This document shows positions 34,199-44,320 of a stretch of 64,000 nucleotides of DNA, in pieces. Position 1 is the stretch's first letter. The number at the start of each line of letters is the position of its first letter. Made by a program: the position numbers and the translations under genes. The stretch lies in the NCBI RefSeq assembly GCF_023091745.1, contig NC_068910.1, positions 94,740,170-94,804,169 of the forward strand. The letters run 5' to 3'. The notes beneath the pieces were generated by a model that was given only the letters and a program-made list of their open reading frames with translations, had not been told where the DNA came from and searched no databases. This stretch comes from Budorcas taxicolor. Lineage: Eukaryota > Chordata > Mammalia > Artiodactyla > Bovidae.

Positions 34199-35421
34199 AC
34201 AGCTTCAACAGTACATGAACCATGAACTTCCAGATGTTCAAGCTGGATTTAGAAAAGGCAGAGGAACCAAAGATCAAATTGCTAACATCTGTTGGATCAT
34301 CAAAAAAGCAAGAGAGTTCCAGAAAAACATCTACTTCTGCTTTATTGAATATGCTAAAGCTTTGACTGTGTGAATCACCACAAACTGTGGAAAAATCTTC
34401 AAGAGATGGGAATACCAGACCACCTGACCTGCCTCTTGAGAAACCTGTATGCAGGTCAGGAAGCAACAGTTAGAACTGGACATGGAACAACAGACTGGTT
34501 CCAAATAGGAAAAGGAATACTTCAAGGCTGTATATTGTCACCCTTCTTATTTACCTTATATGCAGAGTACATAATGAGAAACGCTGGGCTGGAGGAAGCA
34601 CAAGCTAGAATCAGGATTGTGGGGAGAAATATCTATAACTTCAGATATGCAGATGACACCACCCTTATGGCAGAAAGAGTGGAGCAATTAAGAGCTTTTT
34701 GATGAAAGGTGAAAAGGAGTTTGAAAATGTTGGCTTAAAGCTCAACATTCAGAAAACTAAGATCATGGCATCTGGTCCTGTCACTTCATGGCAAATAGAT
34801 GGGGAAAAAATGACAGAATGTTTTTTGGGGGTGGGGGGACCTCCAAAATCACTGCAGATGGTGATGCAGCCATGAAATTAAAAAACGCTAACTCCTTGTA
34901 AGAAAAGTTATGACCAACCTAGACAGCATGTTAAAAAGCAGAGACATTACTTTGTCAACAAATGTCCATCTAGTCGAAGCTATGGTTTTTCCTGTAGTCA
35001 TGTATGAATGTGAGAGCTGGACTATAAAGAAAGCTGAATGCTGAAGAACTGATGTTTTTGAACTGTTGTGTTTGAGAAGACTCTTGAGAATCTCTTGGAC
35101 TGCAAGGAGATCCAACTAGTCCATCTTAAAGGAAATCAGTCCTGATCATTCATTGGAAGGACTGATGGTGAAGCTGAAACTCCAATACTTTGGCCACCTG
35201 ATGCCAAGAACTGACTCATTGGGAAAGACCCTGATGCTGGGAAAGATTAAAGGCAGGAGGAGAAGGGGATGGGAGAGGATGAGATGGTTGGAAGGCATCA
35301 GTGATTCAATGGACATAAGTTTGAATAAACTTCAATTGTTAATCAACGGGGAGCACTGGCATCCTGCAATCCATGGGGTCACAAAGAGTTGGACACAACT
35401 GAGTGACTGAACTGAAGTGAA
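34199..35421 (+). mobile_element. BovB LINE, 5'-truncated
   Basis: A 1.2-kb sense copy beginning at 'AGCTTCAACAGTACATGAAC' in the RT domain. Frames in sequence: QAGFRKGR-like remains (34240-34262), 'LRNLYAGQEATVRTGHGTTD' and FRYADDTTLMAE (34370-34702, YADD kept), then the 3' tail. Frameshifts separate them and the motif A region reads 'GLLNMLKL' out of frame. It ends 15 bp before a CAA repeat. With the minus-strand copies at 32534 and 33789 it forms inverted homologous blocks. Confidence 0.94.
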
Positions 35422-35435
35422 TGATTACTTATAGA

Positions 35436-35462
35436 AAACAACAACAACAACAACAACAACAA
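35436..35462. repeat. (ACA)n microsatellite
   Basis: About nine ACA units, 15 bp beyond the BovB terminus. It may have grown from the tail added at insertion. Confidence 0.93.
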
Positions 35463-36069
35463 TTCCTGTATCTATATTAATCCTTTCCCAGGAAATATGC
35501 ATTAACATATTTTTTGAGTCAAAGAAATAGTTTTTTATATTATTTTCTAAGCAGACTTATTTAGGAATAATTTTATGTCTTTCATTCTTTGATAACTAAT
35601 CTTAATTTTAAAAAAGAAACAAATAACTATTAAGCAAGCAAGCAAAACATTTACCAAGCACAATCATAAAATATGGTATTACTATATTGTAATTTTCATT
35701 TTAGTCTTAGCATATAGTACATATCCTACAATCAGTTTTCTCAAAAATAAGCAAAATTGTTTTTAATATTTTGGGAAAAAAGAATAATTTCCTGATAACA
35801 TTTCTTATACGTTTCAAGGGAAATTTTACGCATAGCAGAAGAGTAGCTTCACAATATATGTTATATAGCCCTACAACACTATACAACTTGATCTCTTTGT
35901 GGTATCTGTTGCTTTTTAATGTTTTTTTGTTACTTGACACAGCATTCTTCCGTCTTGTCTTCTTGCTGTATGTTATCTGGCACATTCTCTTTGTCTTATT
36001 CACTTCATAGTGTTGTTTCCCAAGAATCTTCCTTAAAGCTTGTCTTTTCATCACCAAAATTTTCACTCT
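35463..36069. other. Unassigned AT-rich DNA
   Basis: About 600 bp with nothing recognised. The 163-codon minus-strand frame at 35707-36198 runs through it into the neighbouring SINE; its N-terminal third is SINE translation and the rest has no known domain. Confidence 0.45.
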
Positions 36070-36262
36070 TGGCAGTCTCATACATTTTTCCAACCCCATG
36101 GACTGTATTCCTCCGGGTTCCTCTGTCCACTGGATTTTCCAGGCAAGAATACTGGAGTGGGTTGCCATTTCCTTGTTCAGGGGATCTTTCCAGCCCAAGG
36201 ATCAAATTTGGATCTCCTGCTTGACAGGCGGATTCTGTACCACTTAGCCACCTGGGAAGCCC
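36070..36262 (-). mobile_element. Bov-tA SINE, 3' end lost
   Basis: Antisense copy with intact head ('CCACCTGGGAAGCCC' at 36248-36262) and most of the body; the usual GACTGAGC end is replaced by unrelated sequence before about 36085. Confidence 0.9.
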
Positions 36263-37283
36263 TCCTTATTCTTACAAATCCAAATATTTTACCTCAACTG
36301 TAGCCTCTCTCTAAAGGTTTTATCCAACAGTTGAAAGTATTCTTTGGAAATATACATTTTGAATTTTACCAACAACTTGCATTAATGCCTCTGTCATTGA
36401 ATTAATCTTCTCTCTCTGAACTTTATTTTTTAAATAACCTTTATTTCTATTAGAAGATAATTTTCCCATTCTTTTTTCTTTATTTTTATATGAAATAGAA
36501 AATATATATGGTCATTTATAGCTTTGATAGTTTTAAATAAGCAAGAGCAGAAGGAGGCTTAAGACAGATTTTATATATATATATATAAAATCTGATTTGG
36601 ATTGTTGTATAGCAGAAAAAGAAAAAAATGCAACAGTTTAAAACAATTATCATCCAATTAAATAAATAAATAGGCAAGTACAGACTATCTCTGTCAGAAG
36701 ATCAGTTAATAGATTTAAAGATGAGATGAACAGAGAAGATTGGAATCAGTATGTGCTTAGTTTGGGGAAAAGTTTTAGAGAGGTTAAGGAAAGAAAGATG
36801 TTAATATATGGTAGATAAGTTTTCATAACCATGATAAATTGCAAAATGGATTTTATAATGTTATATTTGGATTTTTTAAGGAACAGTAAATATTCTTTAA
36901 TGCCTTCCATATCCTTATTAGATTTTGAATTGATTGGCATTTCTTTGAATTTTACATGAAGCTCAGAATTGACTGCAGGTAGCTAGGCTTTTTTGGGATT
37001 ACATGCACTTGGTTCATATTTCTATCGTATTTTTATCAAAACTTCCTTCAAATTAGAATTTTCATCATTATATTCTCCTTGGGATGTTTAGTCTTTAATA
37101 TTTCTTGAGTAAAAAATAAAATGAGTGATTTTTAACTACCATAACTTCTTCAAGGCCAGAGTTTATTATATTTCCATCAAAGCTTACCTTTAGTTTTCAT
37201 TTTGAAGTTTATTTTAGTGTCTACATCAATTTAATAGCCTAAATTAAGTTTATCCAAATTTATTACCTTCTGTTTTCTTATGA
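36263..37283. other. Unassigned AT-rich DNA with a perfect palindrome
   Basis: About 1 kb without a recognised dispersed repeat. It holds the 30-bp palindrome described for 36565-36594. Confidence 0.5.
36565..36594. repeat. Perfect 30-bp AT-rich palindrome
   Basis: The two 15-base arms are exact reverse complements: CAGATTTTATATATA joined to its complement. The outer 8 bp (CAGATTTT/AAAATCTG) are not part of the TA run, so the symmetry exceeds what a plain TA repeat gives. It could form a hairpin or cruciform. Confidence 0.95.
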
Positions 37284-37500
37284 GGGGCTTCCCTGGTGGC
37301 TCAGAGGTTAAAACGTCTGCCTGCAATGTGGGAGACCTGGGTTCAATCCCTGGGTCGGGAAGATCCCCTGGAGAAGGAAATGGCAACCCACTCCAGTGTT
37401 CTTGCCTGGAGAATCCCATGGTTGGAGAATCCCATGGACAGAGGAGCCTGGTGGGCTGCAGTCCACAGGGTCACAAAGAGTTGGACACGACTGAGCAAAA
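37284..37500 (+). mobile_element. Bov-tA SINE with internal 16-bp tandem duplication
   Basis: Well-preserved sense copy; the B-box-like GGTTCAATCCC is intact at 37340-37350. Within the body the 16-bp block at 37407-37422 (TGGAGAATCCCATGGT) is repeated at 37423-37438 with one changed base. No clear target duplication. Confidence 0.96.
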
Positions 37501-37834
37501 CTCCTTTCCATATAATTCATGTAACATTTTTCATTGCTGACTTTGTCCTTTAATTTAGTGCCTTTATGATAAAAGGCATGTTAAGGCAGCTAACCTATTC
37601 CAGAAGCCTTGACTAGGAGCTAGATTGCCCTGCTTGCCTCTTCTTCCCTCTTGGGCTCTGGGGATTTTTCTACTGAATGACTTCAGTCTTGATGGAGGTG
37701 AAAATATCTGAAGCATGATGACATGTCCAAGAACTTCATGACTAGTCTAAAGATTACCAGATTGAAGTAGTGTATCACTTAATTACAAAGCAACACTAAA
37801 AATAGTCTCTTTAAATATTTGAAGTGCAGAAATA
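37501..37834. other. Unassigned DNA
   Basis: About 330 bp between a SINE and a BovB tail; nothing recognised. Confidence 0.4.
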
Positions 37835-38063
37835 GACTCATTGGAAAAGACTCTGATGCTGGAAGGGATTGGGGGCAGGAGGAGAAGGGGACGACAGAGA
37901 ATGAAATGGCTGGATGGCATCACCGATTCGATGGAGGTGAATTTGAATGAACTCCGGGAGATGGTGATGGACAGGGAGGCCTGGCGTGCTGCGATTCATG
38001 GGGTCACAAAGAGTCGGACACAACCAAGCGACTGAATTGAAATGAACTGAACTGAACTGAATA
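37835..38063 (+). mobile_element. BovB 3' tail, short 5'-truncated copy
   Basis: Only the last 229 bp of BovB, from GACTCATTGGAAAAGACTC to a clean (CTGAA)n end at 38045-38060. The sequence is close to the better copies of the window (for example 47538-47744), so this looks like a fairly recent, strongly truncated insertion. Confidence 0.95.
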
Positions 38064-39021
38064 AGTGGTAATCTTTCCTCTCTAAGAACAAGAAACTTGG
38101 TAATGAGTATCAGCTGGCTTCTGTTCAATGAAATCTTGGCTCTGGCACAAGTTCTAATTCTAATAACAGACAGAATATCCAATTCAACCTGCTATCATTC
38201 TACAATACAATGGCTCTCAACTTTTCTTCACTATTACTTACTCATAGTACATGAGATCAGCACACACACATAAAGTGAAGCAAAAGTGTCCTGACATTTG
38301 CAGTTACTATGATTCACTCTATTTTTATCCTATATTTAAAGTATTATTATTATGAGACCAAAAAATATTTTAATTGTTAGTAGTAGTATAAATAACATTT
38401 GCTACTGTACTTGTTTCACAGATCATGATAAGTTCATGACCTGAACTTTGGAAAACATGGCCATGTGCAGGGGAGTTTGAATTAATTGGTTGTAGTAGCA
38501 TGTTGGATGGAGAAAATGCACAAAAAGGCTAGAATAGGCATGAATAGTTTCTACACTTTGTCTTTTCTTGAGACGCTATATCTCTATGTTAAACTATCTA
38601 TACTTTTTAGTTTGCAAAGCATTTTAAATAACAAATTTTATGTTGTGAAATCCTATCCATAGTGTACTAGTCATCATTCCAAGTAGGACATTTATACTTT
38701 GAATAATATCTTATATTTTGCAGTATTAAATATTAACAAATTATATTTTATTTCACCTTTCCTAGTAGTATCTGGCTTCATGAAGTGTCTTCATAGGCAT
38801 GAACAAAGATAGTATTTGAAAGAATAAAACCTAGTTTTAACTTTTTAAAGTTTTTAAAATTTAAACTTTAAACACAAATGTTTATGTTACATTGAAAAAT
38901 GTGATACCTAGGATTCAAACACCAGCTTTAGAAGTCTAAATTTATTTTTAATGAAGACACAATTTTCAGGAGAAATACATTTATTCAACCACTTTAAAAA
39001 AAAAAAAGCATTATAATTCAT
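38064..39021. other. Unassigned AT-rich DNA
   Basis: About 960 bp with no recognised dispersed repeat; an A-run lies at 38995-39007, immediately before the next SINE. Confidence 0.45.
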
Positions 39022-39195
39022 TGCGTGCATGCTCAGTTGTGTCTGACTCTTTGTGACTCTATGGATTGTAGCCTGCCAGGCTCCTTTGGCCATGGGATTT
39101 TTCTAGGGGATCTTCCCAACCCACGGACTGAACCTATATATCCTATGTCTCCTGCATTGCAGGTAGATTCTTTACATTCTGAGCCACTGGGAAGC
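39022..39195 (-). mobile_element. Bov-tA SINE with internal deletion
   Basis: Antisense copy that passes from 'GGGATTTTTCTAGG' directly to 'GGATCTTCCCAACC' near 39105-39120, lacking about 40 bp of the body (the 'CAAGAATACTGGAGTGGG' part). The head end is degraded. Confidence 0.9.
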
Positions 39196-39796
39196 TATGT
39201 ACTCTTAATTTCTTTCTCCAGAACCTAATGAAAAAGGGGTGGGGATTTTTAAAGCTACAACTTAACATCCTCAAGATGCATAAAGTACAATAAAGATTTT
39301 TTTTTTCCTAATAGTCATATTCTATAATCTTGGTCAAGCTGGTTATTAGCTTCTACTAGAGTGCCAATTCTGATTGATGAGTGGAAACATTAATCAATGA
39401 AAACAGTCTTCTTTTGAGGATTTTATGCTCTATTTCTATATGTCTACATTATCAAAATGGCCATGTCATAGTTCCTGTGCCACAACAAAGTGAAACTTAT
39501 AAAAATCTAAGATAAGTTTGAAGCTTGAATGGGAGAAACTCCTCTTGAGATTTGAGAGTGATAACCTATTTCTTATTTATAAAAATCAACTGGTCAGTGA
39601 AGTATGCCTTTAAACATACTTCATTATACAACATTGTATTGGTGTTCATTCAATCAACTGACAATATACTTTAAAAGTTGTCTATGTGTCACTGTGCTAG
39701 GTCTCAAGAATTGAAGAAAATATGTGGCTTGTAAGATACATGGCCTTCTGTAGCATAAAATAGAATGACTCAGTAGAGCTGGAAGACCTATTTGCA
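39196..39796. other. Unassigned AT-rich DNA
   Basis: About 600 bp; only a T-run at about 39298-39306 stands out. Confidence 0.45.
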
Positions 39797-40125
39797 TGAT
39801 GTGAGAGTTGGACCATAAAGAAGGTTGAGTGCTGAAGAACTGATGCTTTTGAATTGTGGTGCTGAAGAAGACTCTTGACAGTCCCTTGTGCACAAGAAGA
39901 TCAAACCACTCAATCCTAAAGGAAATCAACCCTAAATATATTGGAAGAACTCAGGCTGAAGCTCCAAATACTTTGGCTACCTGATGTGAAGAGCTGACTG
40001 AGGGGAAAAGACCATAATGCTGGGAAAGATTTAGTACAAGAGGAAAAGGGGGTGACAGAGGTTGAGATGGTTGGATAGCATCACTAATTCAATGGATATG
40101 AATTTGAGCACACTCTGGGAGACAG
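39797..40125 (+). mobile_element. BovB LINE 3' part, tail missing
   Basis: Sense BovB from 'GATGTGAGAGTTGGACCATA' to 'CTCTGGGAGACAGTG' near 40110-40125. It lacks the last 90 or so bases of the element and continues instead into a more upstream BovB segment on the same strand at about 40125/40126. Confidence 0.88.
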
Positions 40126-41500
40126 TGAAAAGGCAAAGGAAAAAGAAAAAGGTATACCAAACTGAATGCAGAGTTCCAGAGACTAGCAGGGAGAAATAAA
40201 GAAGACTTCTTAAGTGAAAAATGTAAAGAAATAAAGGAAAACAATAGAGTGGGAAAGACTAGAGATCTTTTCAAGAACATTGGATATACCAAGTGAACAT
40301 TTCATGCAAAGATGAGCACAGTAAAGGACAGAAATGGAAAAGACCTAACAGAAGTAGAAGAAATTAGGATGAGGTAGCAAGAATACACATAACTGGACAA
40401 CAAGGTCTTAGTACACAGATAACCGTGAGGTTGTGGTCACTCACCTAGAGCTAGACATCCTGGAGTGGAAAGTCAAGTGGCCTGTAGGAAGTATTACTAC
40501 AAACAAACTTAGTGGAGGTGATGGATTTCCAGCTGAGCTATTTCAAATCCTAAAATATGATGTATTAACATGCAACGCTCTTTGGCATTGCCTTTCTTAG
40601 GGATTAGAATGAAAACTGACCTTTTCCAGTCCCATGGCCACTGCTGAGTTTTCCAAATTTGCTGGCATATTGAGTGCAGCACTTTATAGCATCATCTTCC
40701 AGGATTTAAAAGAGTTCAACTGGAATTCCATCACCTCCACTAGTTTTGTTCGTAGTGATGCTTTCTAAGGGCCACTTGACTTCACATTCCAGGATGTCTG
40801 GCTCTAGGTGAGTGATCACACCATCATGATTATCTGGATCATGAAGACCTTTTTTGTACAGTTCTTCTGTGTATTCTTACCACCTCCTGTTAATATCTTC
40901 TGCTTCTGTTAGGTCCATACAATTTCTGTCCTTTATTGAGCCCATCTTTGCATGAAATGTTCCCTTGATATCTCTAATTTTCTTGAAGAGATCTTTAGTC
41001 TTTCCCCTTCTGTCCTTTTCCTCTATTTCTTTGCATTGATCGCTGAGGAAGGCTTTCTTAGCTCTCCTTGCTATTCTTTCAAACTCTGCATTCAGATGCT
41101 TATATCTTTCCTTTTCTCCTTTGCTTTTTGCTTCTCTTCATAGTGATTTGTAAGGCCTCATCACACAGCCATTTTTCTTTTTTGATTTCTTTTCCATGGG
41201 GATGGTCTTGATCCCTGTCTCCTATACAATGTCATGAACCTCTGTCCATAGTTTATCAGGCATTCTATCTATCAGATCTAGTCCCTTAAATCTATTTCTC
41301 ACTCCCACTGTATAATCATAAGGATTTTGATTTAGGTCATACCTGAATGGCCTAGTGGTTTTCCTTACTTTCTTCAATTTCAGTCTGAATTTGGCAGTAA
41401 GGAGTTCATGATCTGAGCCCCAGTCAGCTCCTGGTCTTGTTTTTGCTGACTGTATAGAGCTTCTCCATCTTTGGCTGCAAAGAATATAATCAATCTGATT

Positions 41501-41911
41501 TCAGTGTTGACCATCTGGTGATGTCCATGTGTAGAGTCTTCTCTTGTGTTGTTGGAAGAGGGTGTTTGTTATGACCAGTGTGTTCTCTTGGCAAAACTCT
41601 ATTAGTCCTTGCCCTGCTTCCTTCCATATTCCAAGGCCAGATTTGCCTGTTACTCCAGGTGTTTCTTGACTTCCTACTTTTGCATTCAAGTCCCCTATAA
41701 TGAAAAGGACATCTTTTTTAGGTGTTAGTTCTAAAAGGTCTTGTAGGTCTTCATAGAACCATTCAACTTCAGCTTCTTCAGCGTTACTGGTTGGGGCATA
41801 GACTTGGATTACTGTGATACTGAATGGTTTGCCTTGGAGAAGAACAGAGTTCATTCTGTCGTTTTTGAGACTGCATCCGAGTCCTGCATTTTGGACTCTT
41901 TTGTTGACCAT
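41501..41911 (-). pseudogene. BovB endonuclease, central part (broken)
   Basis: A 136-codon stretch of the same EN domain. Visible motifs are VIQVYAPTSN (about residues 34-43), FIIGDLNAKVGSQ (about 69-81, Asp and Asn kept) and YTWTSPDGQH at the end. The stop TGA (41501-41503) replaces the Arg codon CGA found before NQIDYI, a typical CpG decay. Reading on in the same frame gives NQIDYILCSQ and the catalytic GSDHELL, until a second stop, TAG, at 41222-41224. The domain therefore has its catalytic residues, but one frameshift and two nonsense codons. Confidence 0.9.
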
Positions 41912-41916
41912 GATGG

Positions 41917-42156
41917 CTACTCCATTTCTTCTAGGGATTCCTGCCCACGGTAGTAGATATAATGGTCATCTGAGTTAAATTCACCCATTCCAGTCCGTTT
42001 TAGTTCGCTGATTCCTAAAATGTCGACGTTCACCCTTGCCATCTCCTGTTTGACTACTTCCAATCTGTCTTGATTCATGGACCTAATATTCCAGGTTCCT
42101 ATGCAATATTGCTCTTTATAGCATCGGATCTTGCTTCTATCACCAGTCACATCCAC
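41917..42156 (-). pseudogene. BovB endonuclease, N-terminal part (broken)
   Basis: A 79-codon stretch of the BovB AP-endonuclease (EN) domain, which in an active element nicks the target DNA. Seen here: GTWNIRSMN (about residues 20-28) and ISELKRTGMGEF (about 48-59), the latter with the Glu expected to bind metal. The frame ends in 'GQESLEEME' because one base is missing from the run near 41931-41934; other copies keep the base and continue as SLRRNGVA. The EN continues in another frame at 41501-41911. The Met at the start is not the true start; the BovB ORF begins farther upstream. Confidence 0.88.
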
Positions 42157-42763
42157 AACTGGGTATTGTTTTAACTTTGGCTCATCGCTTCATTTTTCCT
42201 GGAGTTATTTCTCCACTGATCTCCGGTAGCATATTGGGCACCTACAGACCCAGGGAGTTCCCCTTTCAGTATCCTATCATTTTGCCTTTTCATACTGTTC
42301 ATGGGGTTCTCAAGGCAAAAATACTGAAGTGGTTTGCTATTCCCTTGTCCAGTGGACTACATTCTATGAGACATCTCCACCATGCCCCGCCCATCTTGGG
42401 TTGCCCTGCAGGCATGGCTTAGTTTCACTGAGTTAGACAAGGCTGTGGTCTGTGTGGTTAGACTGACTAGTTTTCTGTGATTATGGTTTGTGTGTCTGCC
42501 CTCTGATGTCTCTCGCAACACCTACAATTTACTTGGGTTTCTCTTACCTTGGACATGGGGTATCTGTTCAGGGCTGCTCAAGCAAAGCATAGCCACTGCT
42601 CCTTACCTTGGAGTATGGTATCTCCTCACAGCCACCCTTCCTGACCTTGAACGTGGAGTATCTCTTCTCCATGCTCCTGTGCCTGCACAGCCACTGCTCC
42701 TTGGATGTGGGGTTACTCCTCTTGGCTGCCGCCCCGGACCTCAGGCGTGGGGTAGCTCCTCTT

Positions 42764-43027
42764 GGCCACGCTTCTGCTGCACGGTCTGTCCAAATTCATC
42801 TGTACTCCCTGAGGAGGCAGATGGGTGCAAGGGGCTATTGTTGGTACCAAAGCTCAAGTTCCTCATGGAGTTCTGTCAAAGGAAAGAAGTCCACTCTTTT
42901 TAGCTTGGTTGGTTGCCATAAATGTCGACTAAAACAAGTTATACAGCTTGAGAGTTGTGAATTAAGCTTTATTTGGGGAATATGAGGACTGCAGCCCAGG
43001 AGGCAGAATCTCAGATAGCTTTGAGAG
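42764..43027. other. Unassigned segment between the inverted BovB halves
   Basis: About 260 bp directly upstream (in BovB sense) of the recognised 5' UTR of the inverted half. Read on the minus strand it contains an AATAAA at about 42973-42968 and the stretch 'GGCTGCAGTCCTCATATTCC' (about 43001-42982), which reminds me of the end of a ruminant LTR. It could be a longer BovB 5' UTR, a carried-over 5' flank, or an older LTR fragment. Confidence 0.4.
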
Positions 43028-44195
43028 AAAAGACAGAGGAACCAGAGATCAAATTGCCAATATCTGCTGGATCATCAAAAAAGGAAGAGAGTTCCAGAAA
43101 ATCATCCATTTCTGCTTTATTGACTATGCCAAAGCCTTTGACTGTGTGGATCACAATAAACTATGGAAAATTCTGAAAGAAATAGGAATACCAGACCACC
43201 TGACCTGCATCGTGAGAAACCTATATGCAGGTCAGAAAGCAGCAGTTAGAACTGGACATGGAATAACAGACTGGTTCAAATAGGAAAAGGAGTATGTCAA
43301 GGCTGTGTATTGTCACCCTGCTGATTTAACTTATATGCAGAGTACATCATGAGAAACGCTGGGCTGGAAGAAGAATAAGCTGGAATCAAGATTGCTGGGA
43401 GAAATATCAGTAACCTCAGATATGCAGATGACACCACCCTTATGGCAGAAAGTGAAGAGGAACTAAAAAGCCTCTTGATGAAAGTGAAAGAGGAGAGTGA
43501 AAAAGTTGGCTTAAAGCTCAACATTCAGAAAATGAAGATCATGGCATCTGGTGCCATCACTTCATGGGAAATAGATGGAGAAACACTGGAAACAGTGTCT
43601 GACTTTATTTTTGGGGGCCCCAAAATCACTGCAGATGGTGATTGCAGCCATGAAATTAAAAGACGCTTACTCCTTGAAAGGAAAGTTATAACCAACCTAA
43701 ATAGCATGTTAAAAGCAGAGACATTACTTTGCCAACAAAGATTTGCTGAGTCAAGGCTATGGTTTTTCCAGTAATCATGTATGGATGTGAGAGTTGGACT
43801 GTGAAGAAAGCTGAGTGTCAAGAATTGATGCTTTTGGAACTGTGGTGTTGGAGAAGACTCTCGAGAGTCCTTTGGACTGCAAGGAGATCCAACCAGTCCA
43901 TTCTAAAGGATATCAATCCTGGGTGTTCTTTGGAAGGTCTGATGCTAAAGCTGAAACTCCAGTACTTTGGCCACCTCATGCGAAGAGTTGACTCATTGGA
44001 AAAGACTTTGATGCTGGGAGGGATTGGGGGCAGAAGGAGAAGGGGATGACAGAGGATGAGATGACTGGATGGCATCACTGACTTGATGGACAGGAGTTTG
44101 TGTAAACTCTGGGAGTTGGTGATGGACAGGGATGCCTGGCGTGCTGTGATTTATGGGGTCTCAAAGAGTCAGACACGACTGAGTGAACTGAACTG
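43028..44195 (+). mobile_element. BovB LINE 3' half, direct part of the composite
   Basis: Sense BovB from 'GACAGAGGAACCAGAGATCA' (RT domain) to the (CTGAA)n end at 44184-44196. In different frames it reads 'FIDYAKAFDCVDHNKLW' (RT motif A, about 43115-43165), YADDTTLMAE with YADD kept (43420-43450) and GCESWTVKKAE near 43785-43815. Lesions are few: frameshifts near 43280, 43710 and 43745. It is visibly younger than the BovB around it. Confidence 0.95.
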
Positions 44196-44302
44196 AATGT
44201 GCTATGCTCAGTATGTTAAGTCAACAACTTTGAAAAACTCAGCAGTTGCCACAGGACTGGAAAAGGTCAGTCTTCATTCCAATCCCAAAGAAAGGCAATG
44301 CC

Positions 44303-44320
44303 AAAAAAAAAAAAAAAAAA
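44303..44320. repeat. 18-bp A-run inside a BovB RT region
   Basis: Where other copies read GCCAAAGAATG, this one has GCC, 18 A and TGTTC. A short A-run in the element has expanded here. Confidence 0.95.

Larger units (their letters stand above)
40578..42763 (-). mobile_element. BovB LINE 5' half (5' UTR, EN, linker), inverted
   Basis: Antisense BovB covering the 5' UTR (about 42425-42763), the EN region and the linker up to the N-terminal RT ('GGCAATGCCAAAG' complement at 40582-40600). The 5' UTR contains imperfect repeated units around GGAGTA/CCACTGCTCC. With the sense 3' half at 43028-44195 it makes up almost a whole BovB with inverted halves, about 125 bp missing between them. A rough 11-bp repeat (ATGCAACGCTC near 40573; GTGCTATGCTC near 44199; 8 of 11 agree) may be the target duplication of the joint insertion. 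Confidence 0.9.

Noticed and set aside
35707..36198. 163-codon minus-strand frame considered as a gene
   Set aside because: Its first third is SINE translation (36005-36198) and the remainder is low-complexity AT-rich DNA without a known domain.
36565..36594. Palindrome considered as a microRNA hairpin or origin
   Set aside because: It has no loop, is mostly TA, and the stem is too short for a typical microRNA precursor.
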